Source: UBA4732 sp963823075
GTDB taxonomy: Bacteria > Planctomycetota > Planctomycetia > Gemmatales > Gemmataceae
Length of the DNA stretch: 64,000 nt
Assembly: GCA_963823075.1 (NCBI GenBank)
Contig: CAWGKE010000001.1
Coordinates: 434,001-498,000 of the forward strand
Direction: 5' to 3'
Part shown: positions 54,338 through 64,000 of the stretch, one piece after another
How positions within the stretch are numbered: the first letter of the stretch is position 1
How the letters are laid out: each line of letters begins with the position of its first letter
Translations under genes and position numbers: made by a program
The notes under the pieces: generated by a model
Told to the model about the DNA's origin: nothing
What the model saw: only the letters and a program-made list of their open reading frames with translations
Databases searched by the model: none

Positions 54338-55303
54338 ATGACGATGCTGCTGACCCCCGAAGGCGACAAGGATACGAACACGGCCGCCGATATCGCCGAA
54401 GAGACGACGATCCTGGTGGTGGACGATTCGGTTGCGGCGCGGCGTTTCGTCGGCCGGCTGGTGGAGCGGCGGCCTGGCTTCCGCGCCTTGTTCGCCTGCA
54501 ACGGCCGCGAGGCCCTGGATATGCTCAAAAAGGAGGCGTGCGCGCTGGTCGTCACCGATTTGCACATGCCGGGGATGGACGGTCTGGAGCTGGTGGAGGC
54601 GATCCGCGACCGCTGGCCGCTGACGCCGGTGGTCCTGATGACCGCCGAGGGGAGCGAGGACGTGGCCGTCCGCGCGCTCCAGGGCGGGGCGGCCAGCTAC
54701 GTCTCCAAGCACGCCCTGGAGCGCGATCTGGCCGACACGCTGGATCGCGTCCTGGCCGCCGCCCGCGTCGATCGGCGCCGGCAGCATCTGCTGGAATGTA
54801 TCCGCGATCTGGATTGTCGGTTCGTCCTGGAAAACGACCCCGCCCTGGTCCCGCTCCTGACGGCCCACTTGCAGGAGCATCTCGTCCGCATGGGCCTGTG
54901 CGACCCCAACGGCCGCATGCGCATCGGCGTGGCCCTGGAGGAGGCGTTGCTCAACGGCATGTACCACGGCAACCTGGAGCTGCATTCCGCGCTGCGGCAC
55001 GATGGCGGCGACGCCTACGAGCGCCTGGCCGCGGAGCGGCGCCGGCAGGCGCCATACGCTGACCGCCGCTTGCACGTCCACGTCCAGCTGGACGAATCCA
55101 CGGCCGTCATCGTGATCCGTGACGAGGGGCCGGGGTTCGACGTGTCCGCTGTGCCCGACCCGAGCGACCCGGCGAACCTCGTGAAACCGAGCGGCCGGGG
55201 CCTGCTCCTGATCCGCACGTTCATGGACGAGGCGACGCACAACGCGACCGGCAACGAGATCACGCTCGTCCGGCGGCGGAGGGCGGAGGGTGGGGGGAAG
55301 TAG
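54338..55303 (+). CDS. Response regulator with C-terminal RsbW-like ATPase domain
   Basis: A 321-aa protein. Receiver (about 28-145): TTILVVDDSVAARRFVG, LVVTDLHMPGMDG (phospho-acceptor), LMTAEG and SYVSKHAL (Lys). The C-terminal half is a GHKL ATPase of the anti-sigma type: RIGVALEEALLNGMYHGNLEL (N box), VIRDEGPGFDVSAVPDPSDP (G1) and GRGLLLIRTFMDE (G2), as in RsbW/SpoIIAB-like kinases. It could phosphorylate an anti-anti-sigma factor under control of its receiver. The ATG at 54338 follows GAGGAGAGGG. It is divergent from cheA; the 358-base gap holds no confident promoter. Confidence 0.82.
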   Translation: MTMLLTPEGDKDTNTAADIAEETTILVVDDSVAARRFVGRLVERRPGFRALFACNGREALDMLKKEACALVVTDLHMPGMDGLELVEAIRDRWPLTPVVLMTAEGSEDVAVRALQGGAASYVSKHALERDLADTLDRVLAAARVDRRRQHLLECIRDLDCRFVLENDPALVPLLTAHLQEHLVRMGLCDPNGRMRIGVALEEALLNGMYHGNLELHSALRHDGGDAYERLAAERRRQAPYADRRLHVHVQLDESTAVIVIRDEGPGFDVSAVPDPSDPANLVKPSGRGLLLIRTFMDEATHNATGNEITLVRRRRAEGGGK

Positions 55304-55388
55304 AGAGACGGACGTTTCAACACATCTGATGGTGCAGGCGTCCCGCCCGCACCACAATTCATTCTCATGTCGCCGCCCCCCATCGTTT

Positions 55389-55407
55389 TTCCATTAACCT
55401 AATGGAA
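55389..55407. promoter_or_regulatory. 8-bp inverted repeat, 104 bases before the exported protein gene
   Basis: TTCCATTA, 3-base spacer, TAATGGAA. A perfect short palindrome in an otherwise featureless 208-base gap. It could be an operator. Confidence 0.3.
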
Positions 55408-55511
55408 GGGCCGCCGCCGGGCTGAGCTTGTTATGCCGCCCGGCGCCCCTCGTCTTTCTTTATCGACCCGGCCGGTTGGTTTCCGCCGCATCTCGAAATG
55501 GAGGGTCCGTC

Positions 55512-56504
55512 ATGCGATCCCGTCTCGGTTGGTTGGAACTCGGAGGCGTTCTCGGCGCCGGCGCCCTGGCCGCCGCCCTGTGGGTGGGCGTCTCCACGGC
55601 CAACGGCCGCGCCCCGGCCGGGGCCGCGGCCGCCGCAACGGCCGTCCCCAGCGACCTGGAGGCGGCCCTCCAGAAGGCCCGCGTCAACGGCAAGTACCGG
55701 ATGCTCCTCCGCCAGTTCAAGGTGGAGAAGGACGCCGAAACCAACGGCGACTTCAAGGACATTGGCTACCGCAATACGCCGGAGTACGGCGGCCTCACCG
55801 ACCTGCCGGCCGGCCACTGGGTCTACGCCGCCCCCTACTACTACATCTGGCGCGACCTGTCGGCGGTGCAGCGGCCGAAGCGCGACTGGGGCCCGGAGCA
55901 GGCCACCGGCGAGCCGGACACCAACATGGCGGGCGATATCGTAACCGCCTGGGCGTCCGCCAGCCAGGACAACCAGGAAGAATGGCTCATGCTCGAATAT
56001 GAAGACATGGTCGCGCCGAGCGCCGTCCTCGTCTACGAAACCTTCAACCCCGGCGCCCTCTACCGCGTGACGGCGTTCAAACCCGACGGCGAGGAGGTCG
56101 AGCTGTGGAAGGGCACGGACCCCACGCCGACGGCGGACGGCATTGGCGTCTCGGAGATCCCGGTGAAGGCCAGTTTCAAAACCAACCGCGTCAAGCTCTA
56201 CATCGACAGCCCGAGCGTCCCCGGCTGGAACGAGATCGACGCCGTCGGCCTGCGCGACAAGAACAAGACGATGCACTGGGCCGTCGCCGCCGAGGCCAGC
56301 ACCACCTACGCCGCGCCCTATCCGCCGGAGGGCGCGACGACCGTCGCCGTCCCGGCCGAAGACGGGGCCGTGCTGACGCTGCGGGCGAGGGACCGGGCCA
56401 AGCTGCAGGAGGCGGAGGCGCGCATCCAGAAGCTGGAAGACGAGGTCCGCTCGCTCAAAGACGCTGTGGAAGAGCTGAAAAAGGGCAAGAACAGGGACAA
56501 GTGA
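55512..56504 (+). CDS. Exported protein with beta-sandwich and C-terminal coiled coil
   Basis: A 330-aa protein. The ATG at 55512 follows GGAGGG. A signal or anchor segment (GGVLGAGALAAALWVGVSTA) is followed by a conserved-looking region (DIGYRNTPEYGGLTDLPAGHWVY), then a galactose-binding-like beta-sandwich (AWASASQDNQEEWLMLEYEDM, VLVYETFNPGALYRVTAF, NRVKLYIDSPSVPGWNEIDAVGL), and a C-terminal coiled coil (AKLQEAEARIQKLEDEVRSL). Proteins of this type occur in planctomycetes beside DUF1549/DUF1501 genes, as here. It may bind polysaccharide or another surface ligand; the ligand is unknown. Confidence 0.65.
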   Translation: MRSRLGWLELGGVLGAGALAAALWVGVSTANGRAPAGAAAAATAVPSDLEAALQKARVNGKYRMLLRQFKVEKDAETNGDFKDIGYRNTPEYGGLTDLPAGHWVYAAPYYYIWRDLSAVQRPKRDWGPEQATGEPDTNMAGDIVTAWASASQDNQEEWLMLEYEDMVAPSAVLVYETFNPGALYRVTAFKPDGEEVELWKGTDPTPTADGIGVSEIPVKASFKTNRVKLYIDSPSVPGWNEIDAVGLRDKNKTMHWAVAAEASTTYAAPYPPEGATTVAVPAEDGAVLTLRARDRAKLQEAEARIQKLEDEVRSLKDAVEELKKGKNRDK

Positions 56505-56517
56505 CCCTCCCTACGTC

Positions 56518-56633
56518 CTGGTTCCCATGCTCTGCGTGGGAACCTACGAGTGCGACGCTCTGCGTCGCGTCTCCTCGACAGACGGGACGCAGAGCGTCCC
56601 CGACCTGGGTTCCCACGCAGAGCGTGGGAACCC
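56518..56633. repeat. GTTCCCA-type nested palindromic repeat
   Basis: GTTCCCATGCTCTGCGTGGGAAC (56521-56543 in two arms of GTTCCCA/TGGGAAC), GACGCTCTGCGTC (56554 on), GGGACGCAGAGCGTCCC (56584-56600) and GGGTTCCCACGCAGAGC continuing to GTGGGAACCC (56607-56633). Successive elements are also inverted relative to each other. This repeat type is known from many unrelated bacteria. It lies between the exported protein and the DUF1549 gene. Confidence 0.8.
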
Positions 56634-56660
56634 GGAAGTTAGCCCCGAAAGGAGAACCCT

Positions 56661-58199
56661 GTGAAGGCCCCCTCCCGGTTGGGTCTTTGTCTTGTGCTGT
56701 TGCCCTGGACGGCCGCGACGGCGTGGGCCGAGACGCCGCAGAAGGTCAAGGACGCCGACGCCGCGGCCGCCCGGCTCGACCAGCTCCTCGCCGCCCGCTG
56801 GGACGCCAACAAGGTCAAGCCCGCCGCCGCGGCCGACGACGCCGAATTCCTGCGCCGCCTCTACCTCGATCTGGCCGCGACGATTCCGCCGGTTTCCGAG
56901 GTCCGCGCGTTCCTGGCCGACCCGGCACCGGACAAGCGCCGCAAGCTGATCGACCGCCTGCTCAACAGCCCCGATTACGTCAGCCATTTCACGGACGTCT
57001 GGGCCTCGACCTGGCTGCCGGACGGCCCGGAAGTCGAAAACACGGGGCTGCGCGGCAATTTTGAAATATGGCTCCGCGCCCGGCTCGCGGAGAACGCCGG
57101 CTACGACCGGATGGCGCGGGAGGTCCTCACCAGCACGCCGGCCGCCGACCCCCGCCTTACGGACCTCGGCTCTCTTGCGACCGTCCAGCCCGGCGGCGTG
57201 TCGCCCGCCGCCTTCCAGGCCGCTTACGAGAACAAGCCGGAGAAGCTGGCCGGCGCCACGGCGCGACTGTTCCTCGGCGTGCGGCTGGAGTGCGCCCAGT
57301 GCCACAACCATCCCTTCGCCGAATGGACCCGCGAGCAGTTCTGGGAGTACGCCGCCTTTTTCGGCGGCCAGGGCGGCCGGCCGTCCATTGCCATCCCCCT
57401 TCTCGGCAAGGTCGTCCAGGCCCGCTTCCCGGACGGCACGCAGCCGAAATTCACGAACGGGGCCGGCCCGCGAGTCGTCCTGGCCGACTGGGCGACCTCG
57501 CCGAACAACAAGTATTTCGCCCGCGCCGCCGTCAACCGCGTCTGGTCGCTGTTCTTCGGGACCGGCTTGGCGGAGCCGGTCGATGACCTCCTCCGCGAGG
57601 GGGACAAAAACGAGATGCTCGACGAACTGGCCCATCAGTTCGCCGACCACAATTTCGATCTCAAATTTCTGATCCGGACGATCGTCAGCACGCGGGCCTA
57701 CCAGCTGACGAGCCGGCGGACGGACGCCAGCCAGGACGAACCGCGGCTGTTCGGCCGCATGGCGGTCAAGGCCCTGTCCACGGAGCAAGTGATCGCGGCC
57801 CTGACGGAGGCGACCGGCGCGCTGCGCGGCCAGGCCGGCGGCGGCCTGCTGCGGGCCGAACTCGGCGGCAGCTTCGCCCGCCAGCCGAACAAGCCCACCG
57901 AGTTCCAGACGTCGATCCCGCAGGCCCTGGCCCTGATGAACGGCAAGTACGTCAACGACGCGACCGCCGTGGAGCGGAGCGGCACGCTGGCCGCCGTCGC
58001 CGGGGCGCCGTTCCTGGACACGCGCGGCCGTGTCGAGACGCTGTACTTCGCGGCGCTGGGCCGCAAGCCGACCGACGCGGAGAGCGCCAAACTGGTCGCC
58101 TACGTCGAGAAGGGCGGCCCCAGCGGCGACCCGAACCTGGCGCTGGCCGACGTGTTCTGGGCGCTGCTCAACAGCAGTGAATTCGTGTTCAACCACTGA
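56661..58199 (+). CDS. DUF1549/DUF1553 (PSCyt2/PSD1) secreted protein
   Basis: A 512-aa, intact, shorter relative of the protein at 4169, lacking the Ig-like front. The GTG at 56661 follows AAAGGAG; a signal peptide ends near WAE. DUF1549 region: RLYLDLAATIPPVSEVRAFL and ECAQCHNHPFAEWTREQFW, with CxxCH (CAQCH) as in c-type cytochromes. DUF1553 region: FARAAVNRVWSLFFGTGLAEPVDD, TRAYQLTSRRT and ALALMNGKYVND. It is followed by the DUF1501 protein, the usual partner; the pair is thought to act on the cell surface, but the reaction is not established. Confidence 0.88.
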   Translation: MKAPSRLGLCLVLLPWTAATAWAETPQKVKDADAAAARLDQLLAARWDANKVKPAAAADDAEFLRRLYLDLAATIPPVSEVRAFLADPAPDKRRKLIDRLLNSPDYVSHFTDVWASTWLPDGPEVENTGLRGNFEIWLRARLAENAGYDRMAREVLTSTPAADPRLTDLGSLATVQPGGVSPAAFQAAYENKPEKLAGATARLFLGVRLECAQCHNHPFAEWTREQFWEYAAFFGGQGGRPSIAIPLLGKVVQARFPDGTQPKFTNGAGPRVVLADWATSPNNKYFARAAVNRVWSLFFGTGLAEPVDDLLREGDKNEMLDELAHQFADHNFDLKFLIRTIVSTRAYQLTSRRTDASQDEPRLFGRMAVKALSTEQVIAALTEATGALRGQAGGGLLRAELGGSFARQPNKPTEFQTSIPQALALMNGKYVNDATAVERSGTLAAVAGAPFLDTRGRVETLYFAALGRKPTDAESAKLVAYVEKGGPSGDPNLALADVFWALLNSSEFVFNH

Positions 58200-58208
58200 A
58201 GAGAAACG

Positions 58209-58290
<82 letters not shown>

Positions 58291-58307
58291 CCAATGGGAG
58301 TCCGCAC

Positions 58308-59644
58308 ATGCCGCATCTCCGTCTGTCGCGCCGCGACTGCCTGAAGCTGTCGGCGGCCGGCGTCGTCGGCTATTCCCTGTCCGGCTGGCTGCCGCTGCTG
58401 GCGGCCGATACGGCGACCAACCCGCACCGCAAGCGCTCGTGCATCCTCCTGTGGATGGACGGCGGCCCCAGCCAGACCGACACCTTCGACCTCAAGCCCG
58501 GCTCGGCCAACGGCGGCCCGTTCCGCGAGATCGACACCGCCGCTCCCGGCGTCCGCATCAGCGAGCATTTCCCGAAAATCGCCCAATTCACCGACCGCAT
58601 GGCGATTATTCGCTCCATGACCACCAAGGAGGGCGAGCACCAGCGGGCGCACCAGCTGATGCACACCGGCACGCTGGCCCAGGACCAGATCCAGTACCCG
58701 GCCCTCGGCTCGCTGATCGCCAACGAGCTGAACGACCGCGACGCCGTGCTGCCGGGCTTCGTGAGCATCGCGCCGAACCGCGCCGTCGCCCCGGCCGCCC
58801 ACAGCCCCGGCTTCCTCGGGCCGAACTTCGCCCCGCTGGTGGTCGGCGACGGCGGCGTTGCCACGCTGCGTCCGGGTCAGGCCGCCGAGCGCTCGCTCCG
58901 CGTGCAGAACATGGAGCCGCCGCGCGACGTGCCGCCGCAGCACCTCGACGCCCGCGTCGGCCTGCTCGAAGACATGGAGGCCGACTTCGTAACGAGCCGG
59001 CCGGGCGCCGCCGGGCGCAGCCACCAGGCCGCCTACGACCGGGCCGTCCGCCTCATGCACAGCGACGCCGGCCGGGCGTTCGAGCTGGACGAGGAGAAGG
59101 ACGCGGTGCGCGACGCCTACGGCCGGAACCTCTTCGGCCAGGGCTGTCTGCTGGCCCGCCGACTGGTGGAGCGCGGCGTGCCCTTCATCGAGGTGGCGCT
59201 CGGCGGCCTCAACGGCGGCGGCCTCGGCTGGGACACGCACACGAACAATTTCGAGACGGTAAAGAGCCTGAGCCAGGTGCTCGACGCCGCGTGGTCCGCC
59301 CTGATGGGCGACCTCAAGGAGCGCGGGCTGCTCGACACGACGCTGATCGTCTGGATGGGCGAGTTCGGCCGCACGCCGGCGATCAACCCGCAGCAGGGCC
59401 GCGACCACTTCCCCAACGGCTGGAGCACCGTGCTGGCCGGCGGCGGGATCAAGGGCGGACAGGCGATCGGCAAGACCGGCAAGAACGGCGGCGTCGTGGA
59501 AGAGCGGCCGGTGATGGTGACGGACTTCCTTGCCACCGTCTGCCTGGCGCTCGGCGTGGACCCGATGAAGCAGAACAACTCCAACGTCGATCGGCCGATC
59601 CGAATTGTGGACAAATCGGCCGTCCCCGTCAAGGAGGTTCTGGC

Positions 59645-59648
<4 letters not shown>
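58308..59648 (+). CDS. DUF1501 protein with Tat signal
   Basis: A 446-aa protein exported by the Tat pathway: SRRDCLKLSAAGVVGYSLSG contains the twin-arginine motif. DUF1501 features: RSCILLWMDGGPSQTDTFDLKPG (alkaline-phosphatase-like metal site), ISEHFPKIAQFTDRMAIIRSM, WDTHTNNFETVK and TLIVWMGEFGRTPAINPQQGRDHFPNGWS, as in sulfatase/phosphatase-superfamily folds. The enzymatic role is unproven. The ATG at 58308 follows GGGAG. The stop overlaps the EF-hand gene's ATG (ATGA). The frame is intact. Confidence 0.9.
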
Positions 59649-61430
<1,782 letters not shown>

Positions 61431-61448
61431 TTCAGAAGGGGGGCGGCC

Positions 61449-62052
61449 GTGACGGCGCCCGACCATTCCTTCGACGACCTGATGACGCGCCTCCGGGCCG
61501 GCGACGGCGACGCGGCCGCGGAGGTGTTTCGTCGTTTCACCCACCGCCTCATCGGCCTGGCGCAGCCGGCTCGACCACCTGATCCGCGGCAAGCTCGACC
61601 CCGAAGACATCCTCCAGTCCGTCTACCGCACCTTCTTCAGCCGGCACGCCCGCGACGGTTTCGCCCTCGGCAGCTGGGACAGCCTGTGGGGAATGCTCAC
61701 CGTCATCACGGTGCGCAAATGCGACTACCGCCGGAAGTTTTTCCGCGCGGCTCGCCGCGACGTGGGCCGCGAGGTCGCGGCGCCCAACGGCGACGGCGGC
61801 CCGGCGTGCCAGGCCGGCGCCCTGGCCCGCGACCCCACGCCGTCCGAGGCGGCCCGGCTGACCGAAACCGTCGAGCTGCTCATGCGGGAGCTGAGCGGTC
61901 GGGAAAGAGAAATGCTGGCCTTCGGCTTGCAGGGCTGCGACGCGCTGGAGATCAGCGCCCGCGTCGCCCGCAGCGAGCGGACGGTGCAGCGCGTCCTGAA
62001 GCGCGTGCGCGAGCGGCTGGAACAGATGCAGTCCGAGCCGGCGGCCCCCTGA
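61449..62052 (+). CDS. Sigma-70 family (ECF-type) RNA polymerase sigma factor (frameshifted)
   Basis: About 200 aa after removing one extra base near 61568. Region 2: LMTRLRAGDGDAAAEVFRRFTHRLIGLAQ, then after the shift RLDHLIRGKLDPEDILQSVYRTFF (a region 2.1-2.2 pattern of planctomycete ECF factors). Region 4: LLMRELSGREREMLAFGLQG, then ISARVARSERTVQRVLKRVRERLE, a helix-turn-helix. The GTG at 61449 has AAGGGGGG upstream. The downstream gene, 15 bases away, is a Ser/Thr kinase with WD40 repeats, a standard planctomycete ECF-kinase pair; phosphorylation of the sigma factor by the kinase is plausible but not shown. Confidence 0.85.
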
Positions 62053-62067
62053 TTGCGGAGATTTCCC

Positions 62068-64000
62068 ATGCTCCAAGCCGATAACACCCCGGCCCTCTCG
62101 TCCCCCGCGGCCGTCGCTCGGATCGAGGAGACCGTCGATCGTTTCGAGGAGGCGTGGCAGGCCGGCGGCCGTCCCGCCATCGACGACCATCTGCCCGCCG
62201 ACGGCGAGGTCCGCGCCGCCCTCCTGGTCGAGCTGGTTCACGTCGATCTGGAGTACCGGCTCAAGGCCGGAGAGACGGTTCGCGTGGAGTCGTACCTGGA
62301 ACGCTATCCGGAGCTGAGGCCCGACCGCGCGCGGTCCTGGATCTGCTGGCGGCCGAGTGGAAGCTGCGGCGCCGCTCCGACCCGTCGATCGAGGTCGAGG
62401 AGTACGTGCGCCGCTTCCCCGATTGCCGCGACGACCTGTTGGCGTCGGCCACCGTCTCTCTCCTTCCGGCCGGCGCTCTCGCCGAGACCTTGGCGGAGTC
62501 CGAACCGGGCGCCGCGGCGTCCACGCGGTCGCGCTACCGCATCCTGCGGCTGCACGCCCGCGGCGGCCTCGGTGAGATCCTCACCGCCCGCGACGAGGAT
62601 TTGCACCGCGAGGTCGCGCTGAAGCGCCTGCAACCCCGCCTGGCCGGGGCCGCCGAGAGCCGCGGCCGCTTCCTGCGCGAGGCGGAGATCACCAGCCAGT
62701 TGGAGCATCCCGGCGTCGTGCCCGTCTACGGACTCGGCCAGACCGCCGATGGCAGCCCCGTCTACGCCATGCGCTTCATCCGCGGCGAGACGTTTCAGGA
62801 GGCGGTGGACCGATTCCACGCGGCCGCTTCACCCACTCCCCTGGCGCGAGAGGCGGGGGTGAGGGCGACCGCGGAACAGCGCATGGCCTTCCGCCGGCTG
62901 CTGGCCCGCTTCGTCAGCGTCTGCAACACCGTCGCCTACGCCCACAGCCGCGGCATCCTGCACCGCGACCTCAAGCCCGGCAATATCCTCCTTGGCGAGT
63001 ACGGCGAGACGCTGGTCGTCGATTGGGGCCTGGCCAAGCCGGTCGGCGGGACGGAAGCCGCACTGACCTCCGCCGACCAGGCGACGTCCACGCCGGCCGC
63101 CGACTGGACCCAGGCCGGCGAGGTGATCGGCACGCCCGCCTACATGAGTCCCGAACAGGCCGACGGCCGCTGGGACGTGGTCGGCCCCGCCAGCGACGTG
63201 TACAGCCTTGGCGCCACCCTCTACGTCTTGCTGACGGGCCGGCCGCCGTTCGGGCCGGGCCTCGTCGGCGAGGTGCTGGAGAAGGTCCGCCGCGGCGATC
63301 TTCCTCCGGCCGCGCCAGGTCAAGAAAGAACTTTGCCCCTCTCTGGAGGCGATTTGTCTCAAGGCAATGGCCGCCGCGGCCGGAGCAGCGCTACTCCGAC
63401 GGCCCTGGCGCTTGGCGGCCGACCTGGAACGGTGGCTGGCCGACGAGCCGGTCGGCGCCCGGCGCGAGCCGGTCAGCGGCTCGGCTTCGGCGCTGGACCG
63501 GCCGACACGCCACGCTGGTCGCCGCGGCCGGCGGTGGTGCTGGCGGCCGGCGCCGTCGTCGCCGTGACGACGGCCCTTTGGTTCGCCGCCGCCGACCGGG
63601 AACACTCGGCCAAGGCGGTGGCGGACGTGCGACAGCAGGCTCTAGACCGGGCGGATCGGGAGCGCTACCTCTTTCACGCAGCCGCCGCCGGTCAAGAGTG
63701 GTGGGCCGCCGAGTACGACCTGGCTGCGCAGCACCTGGCGGAATGCACCCGCCCAGAGCTGCGCGGCTGGGAGTGGAACTACCTGACCCGCTGCGTGCGC
63801 GACCGGGACGGCCAAACCGTGCTGACGCTGCGGGGCCATGAAAAAGAGGTCTGGAGCGTCGCTTTCAGCCCGGACGGCAAGGCGCTGGCGTCGGCCAGCC
63901 TGGACGGCACGGCGCGGGTTTGGGACGCCGCCGACGGGCGGTTGCTGTTCAAGATCGAGGGCCACAACGGGCCGGTCTGGGGCGTGGCCTTCAGCCCGGA
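62068..64000 (+). CDS. Ser/Thr protein kinase with WD40 repeats (partial, frameshifted)
   Basis: N-terminal helical region (IEETVDRFEEAWQAGGRPAI, VDLEYRLKAGETVRVESYL), with a shift near 62330 into VLDLLAAEWKLRRRSDPSI. Kinase domain from about 62540: ILRLHARGGLGEIL (P-loop), REVALKRL (Lys), HRDLKPGNILL (catalytic Asp), VDWGLAK in place of DFG, and GTPAYMSPEQADG. An insert SPTPLAREAGVRA near 62834 comes from a dispersed palindrome. More shifts occur near 63310 and between 63385 and 63530. Then a membrane helix (AVVLAAGAVVAVTTALWF) and WD40 repeats (GHEKEVWSVAFSPDGKALAS) run off the right edge. The ATG at 62068 follows GGAG. Confidence 0.85.
62834..62868. repeat. CCCTCTCCC-family palindrome translated inside the kinase
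   Basis: CACTCCCCTGGCGCGAGAGGC and GGGGGTGAGGG match the family of palindromes seen at 10857. In frame it encodes SPTPLAREAGVRA, an insert between two conserved kinase segments. Confidence 0.5.

Noticed and set aside
61449..62084. Alternative reading of the sigma factor as a 238-aa protein
   Set aside because: After about 61568 that frame loses all sigma-factor motifs, which continue in another frame.

Overview
The window is GC-rich bacterial DNA, most probably from a planctomycete of the Gemmata group. The inference rests on several lineage markers: DUF1549/DUF1553 proteins paired with a Tat-exported DUF1501 protein, a prepilin-like DUF1559 protein, a TIGR03000-type protein, large Ser/Thr kinases with TPR-like or WD40 tails, two secreted proteins with an LExLExR N-terminal motif, a 16S rRNA gene with no 23S beside it, and an ISH3-like transposase. 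No database search was possible, so the placement is inference.

Layout. 1-2070: SbcC/SbcD-like repair pair (minus). 2279-3985: two ABC-2 permeases. 4169-6686: DUF1549/DUF1553 protein. 6798-7501: aspartyl-protease-like protein plus a small partner. 7587-8780: NagA-like amidohydrolase. 8793-10175: sedolisin (S53) protease. 10328-12804: repeat element, boxA-type rRNA leader, orphan 16S gene, terminator and a MITE-like element. 12911-14455: Nramp transporter. 14610-16680: three heavily frameshifted genes (DUF1559, redoxin, small lipoprotein-like). 16756-20926: minus-strand tetrapyrrole operon (two unknowns, membrane protein, sirC, ccsA/hemX, hemA). 21025-23609: ATP-grasp plus luciferase-like monooxygenase, convergent with DUF488. 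23715-29089: S9 peptidase and a 1021-aa kinase. 29192-34195: secreted protein, IS element, unknown protein. 34402-43400: putative outer-membrane protein and a copper/silver-type RND efflux cluster (YHS, TolC, CusA, CusB, YHS, metal-site protein). 44032-55303: chemotaxis-type cluster (Hpt, receiver, CheR, CheB, double receiver, two near-identical receptors, CheW, CheA, receiver-ATPase). 55512-61354: DUF1549/DUF1501/EF-hand operon. 61449-64000: sigma factor and a partial WD40 kinase.

Two features cut across the whole window. First, about 18 genes carry single-base frameshifts, often at homopolymers, while neighbouring genes are intact. One of them (the second receptor) can be proven against its own duplicate as a one-base deletion. 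Indel error in an unpolished assembly is the simplest explanation, so frameshifted genes are given here at full extent. Second, intergenic spaces are packed with palindromic and heptanucleotide repeats. At least seven genes take their stop codon from such a repeat, and the heptamer arrays have a period (7) that places TGA in all three frames. They are the best candidate here for an under-described system: repeat cassettes that end translation, and perhaps transcription, in both directions.
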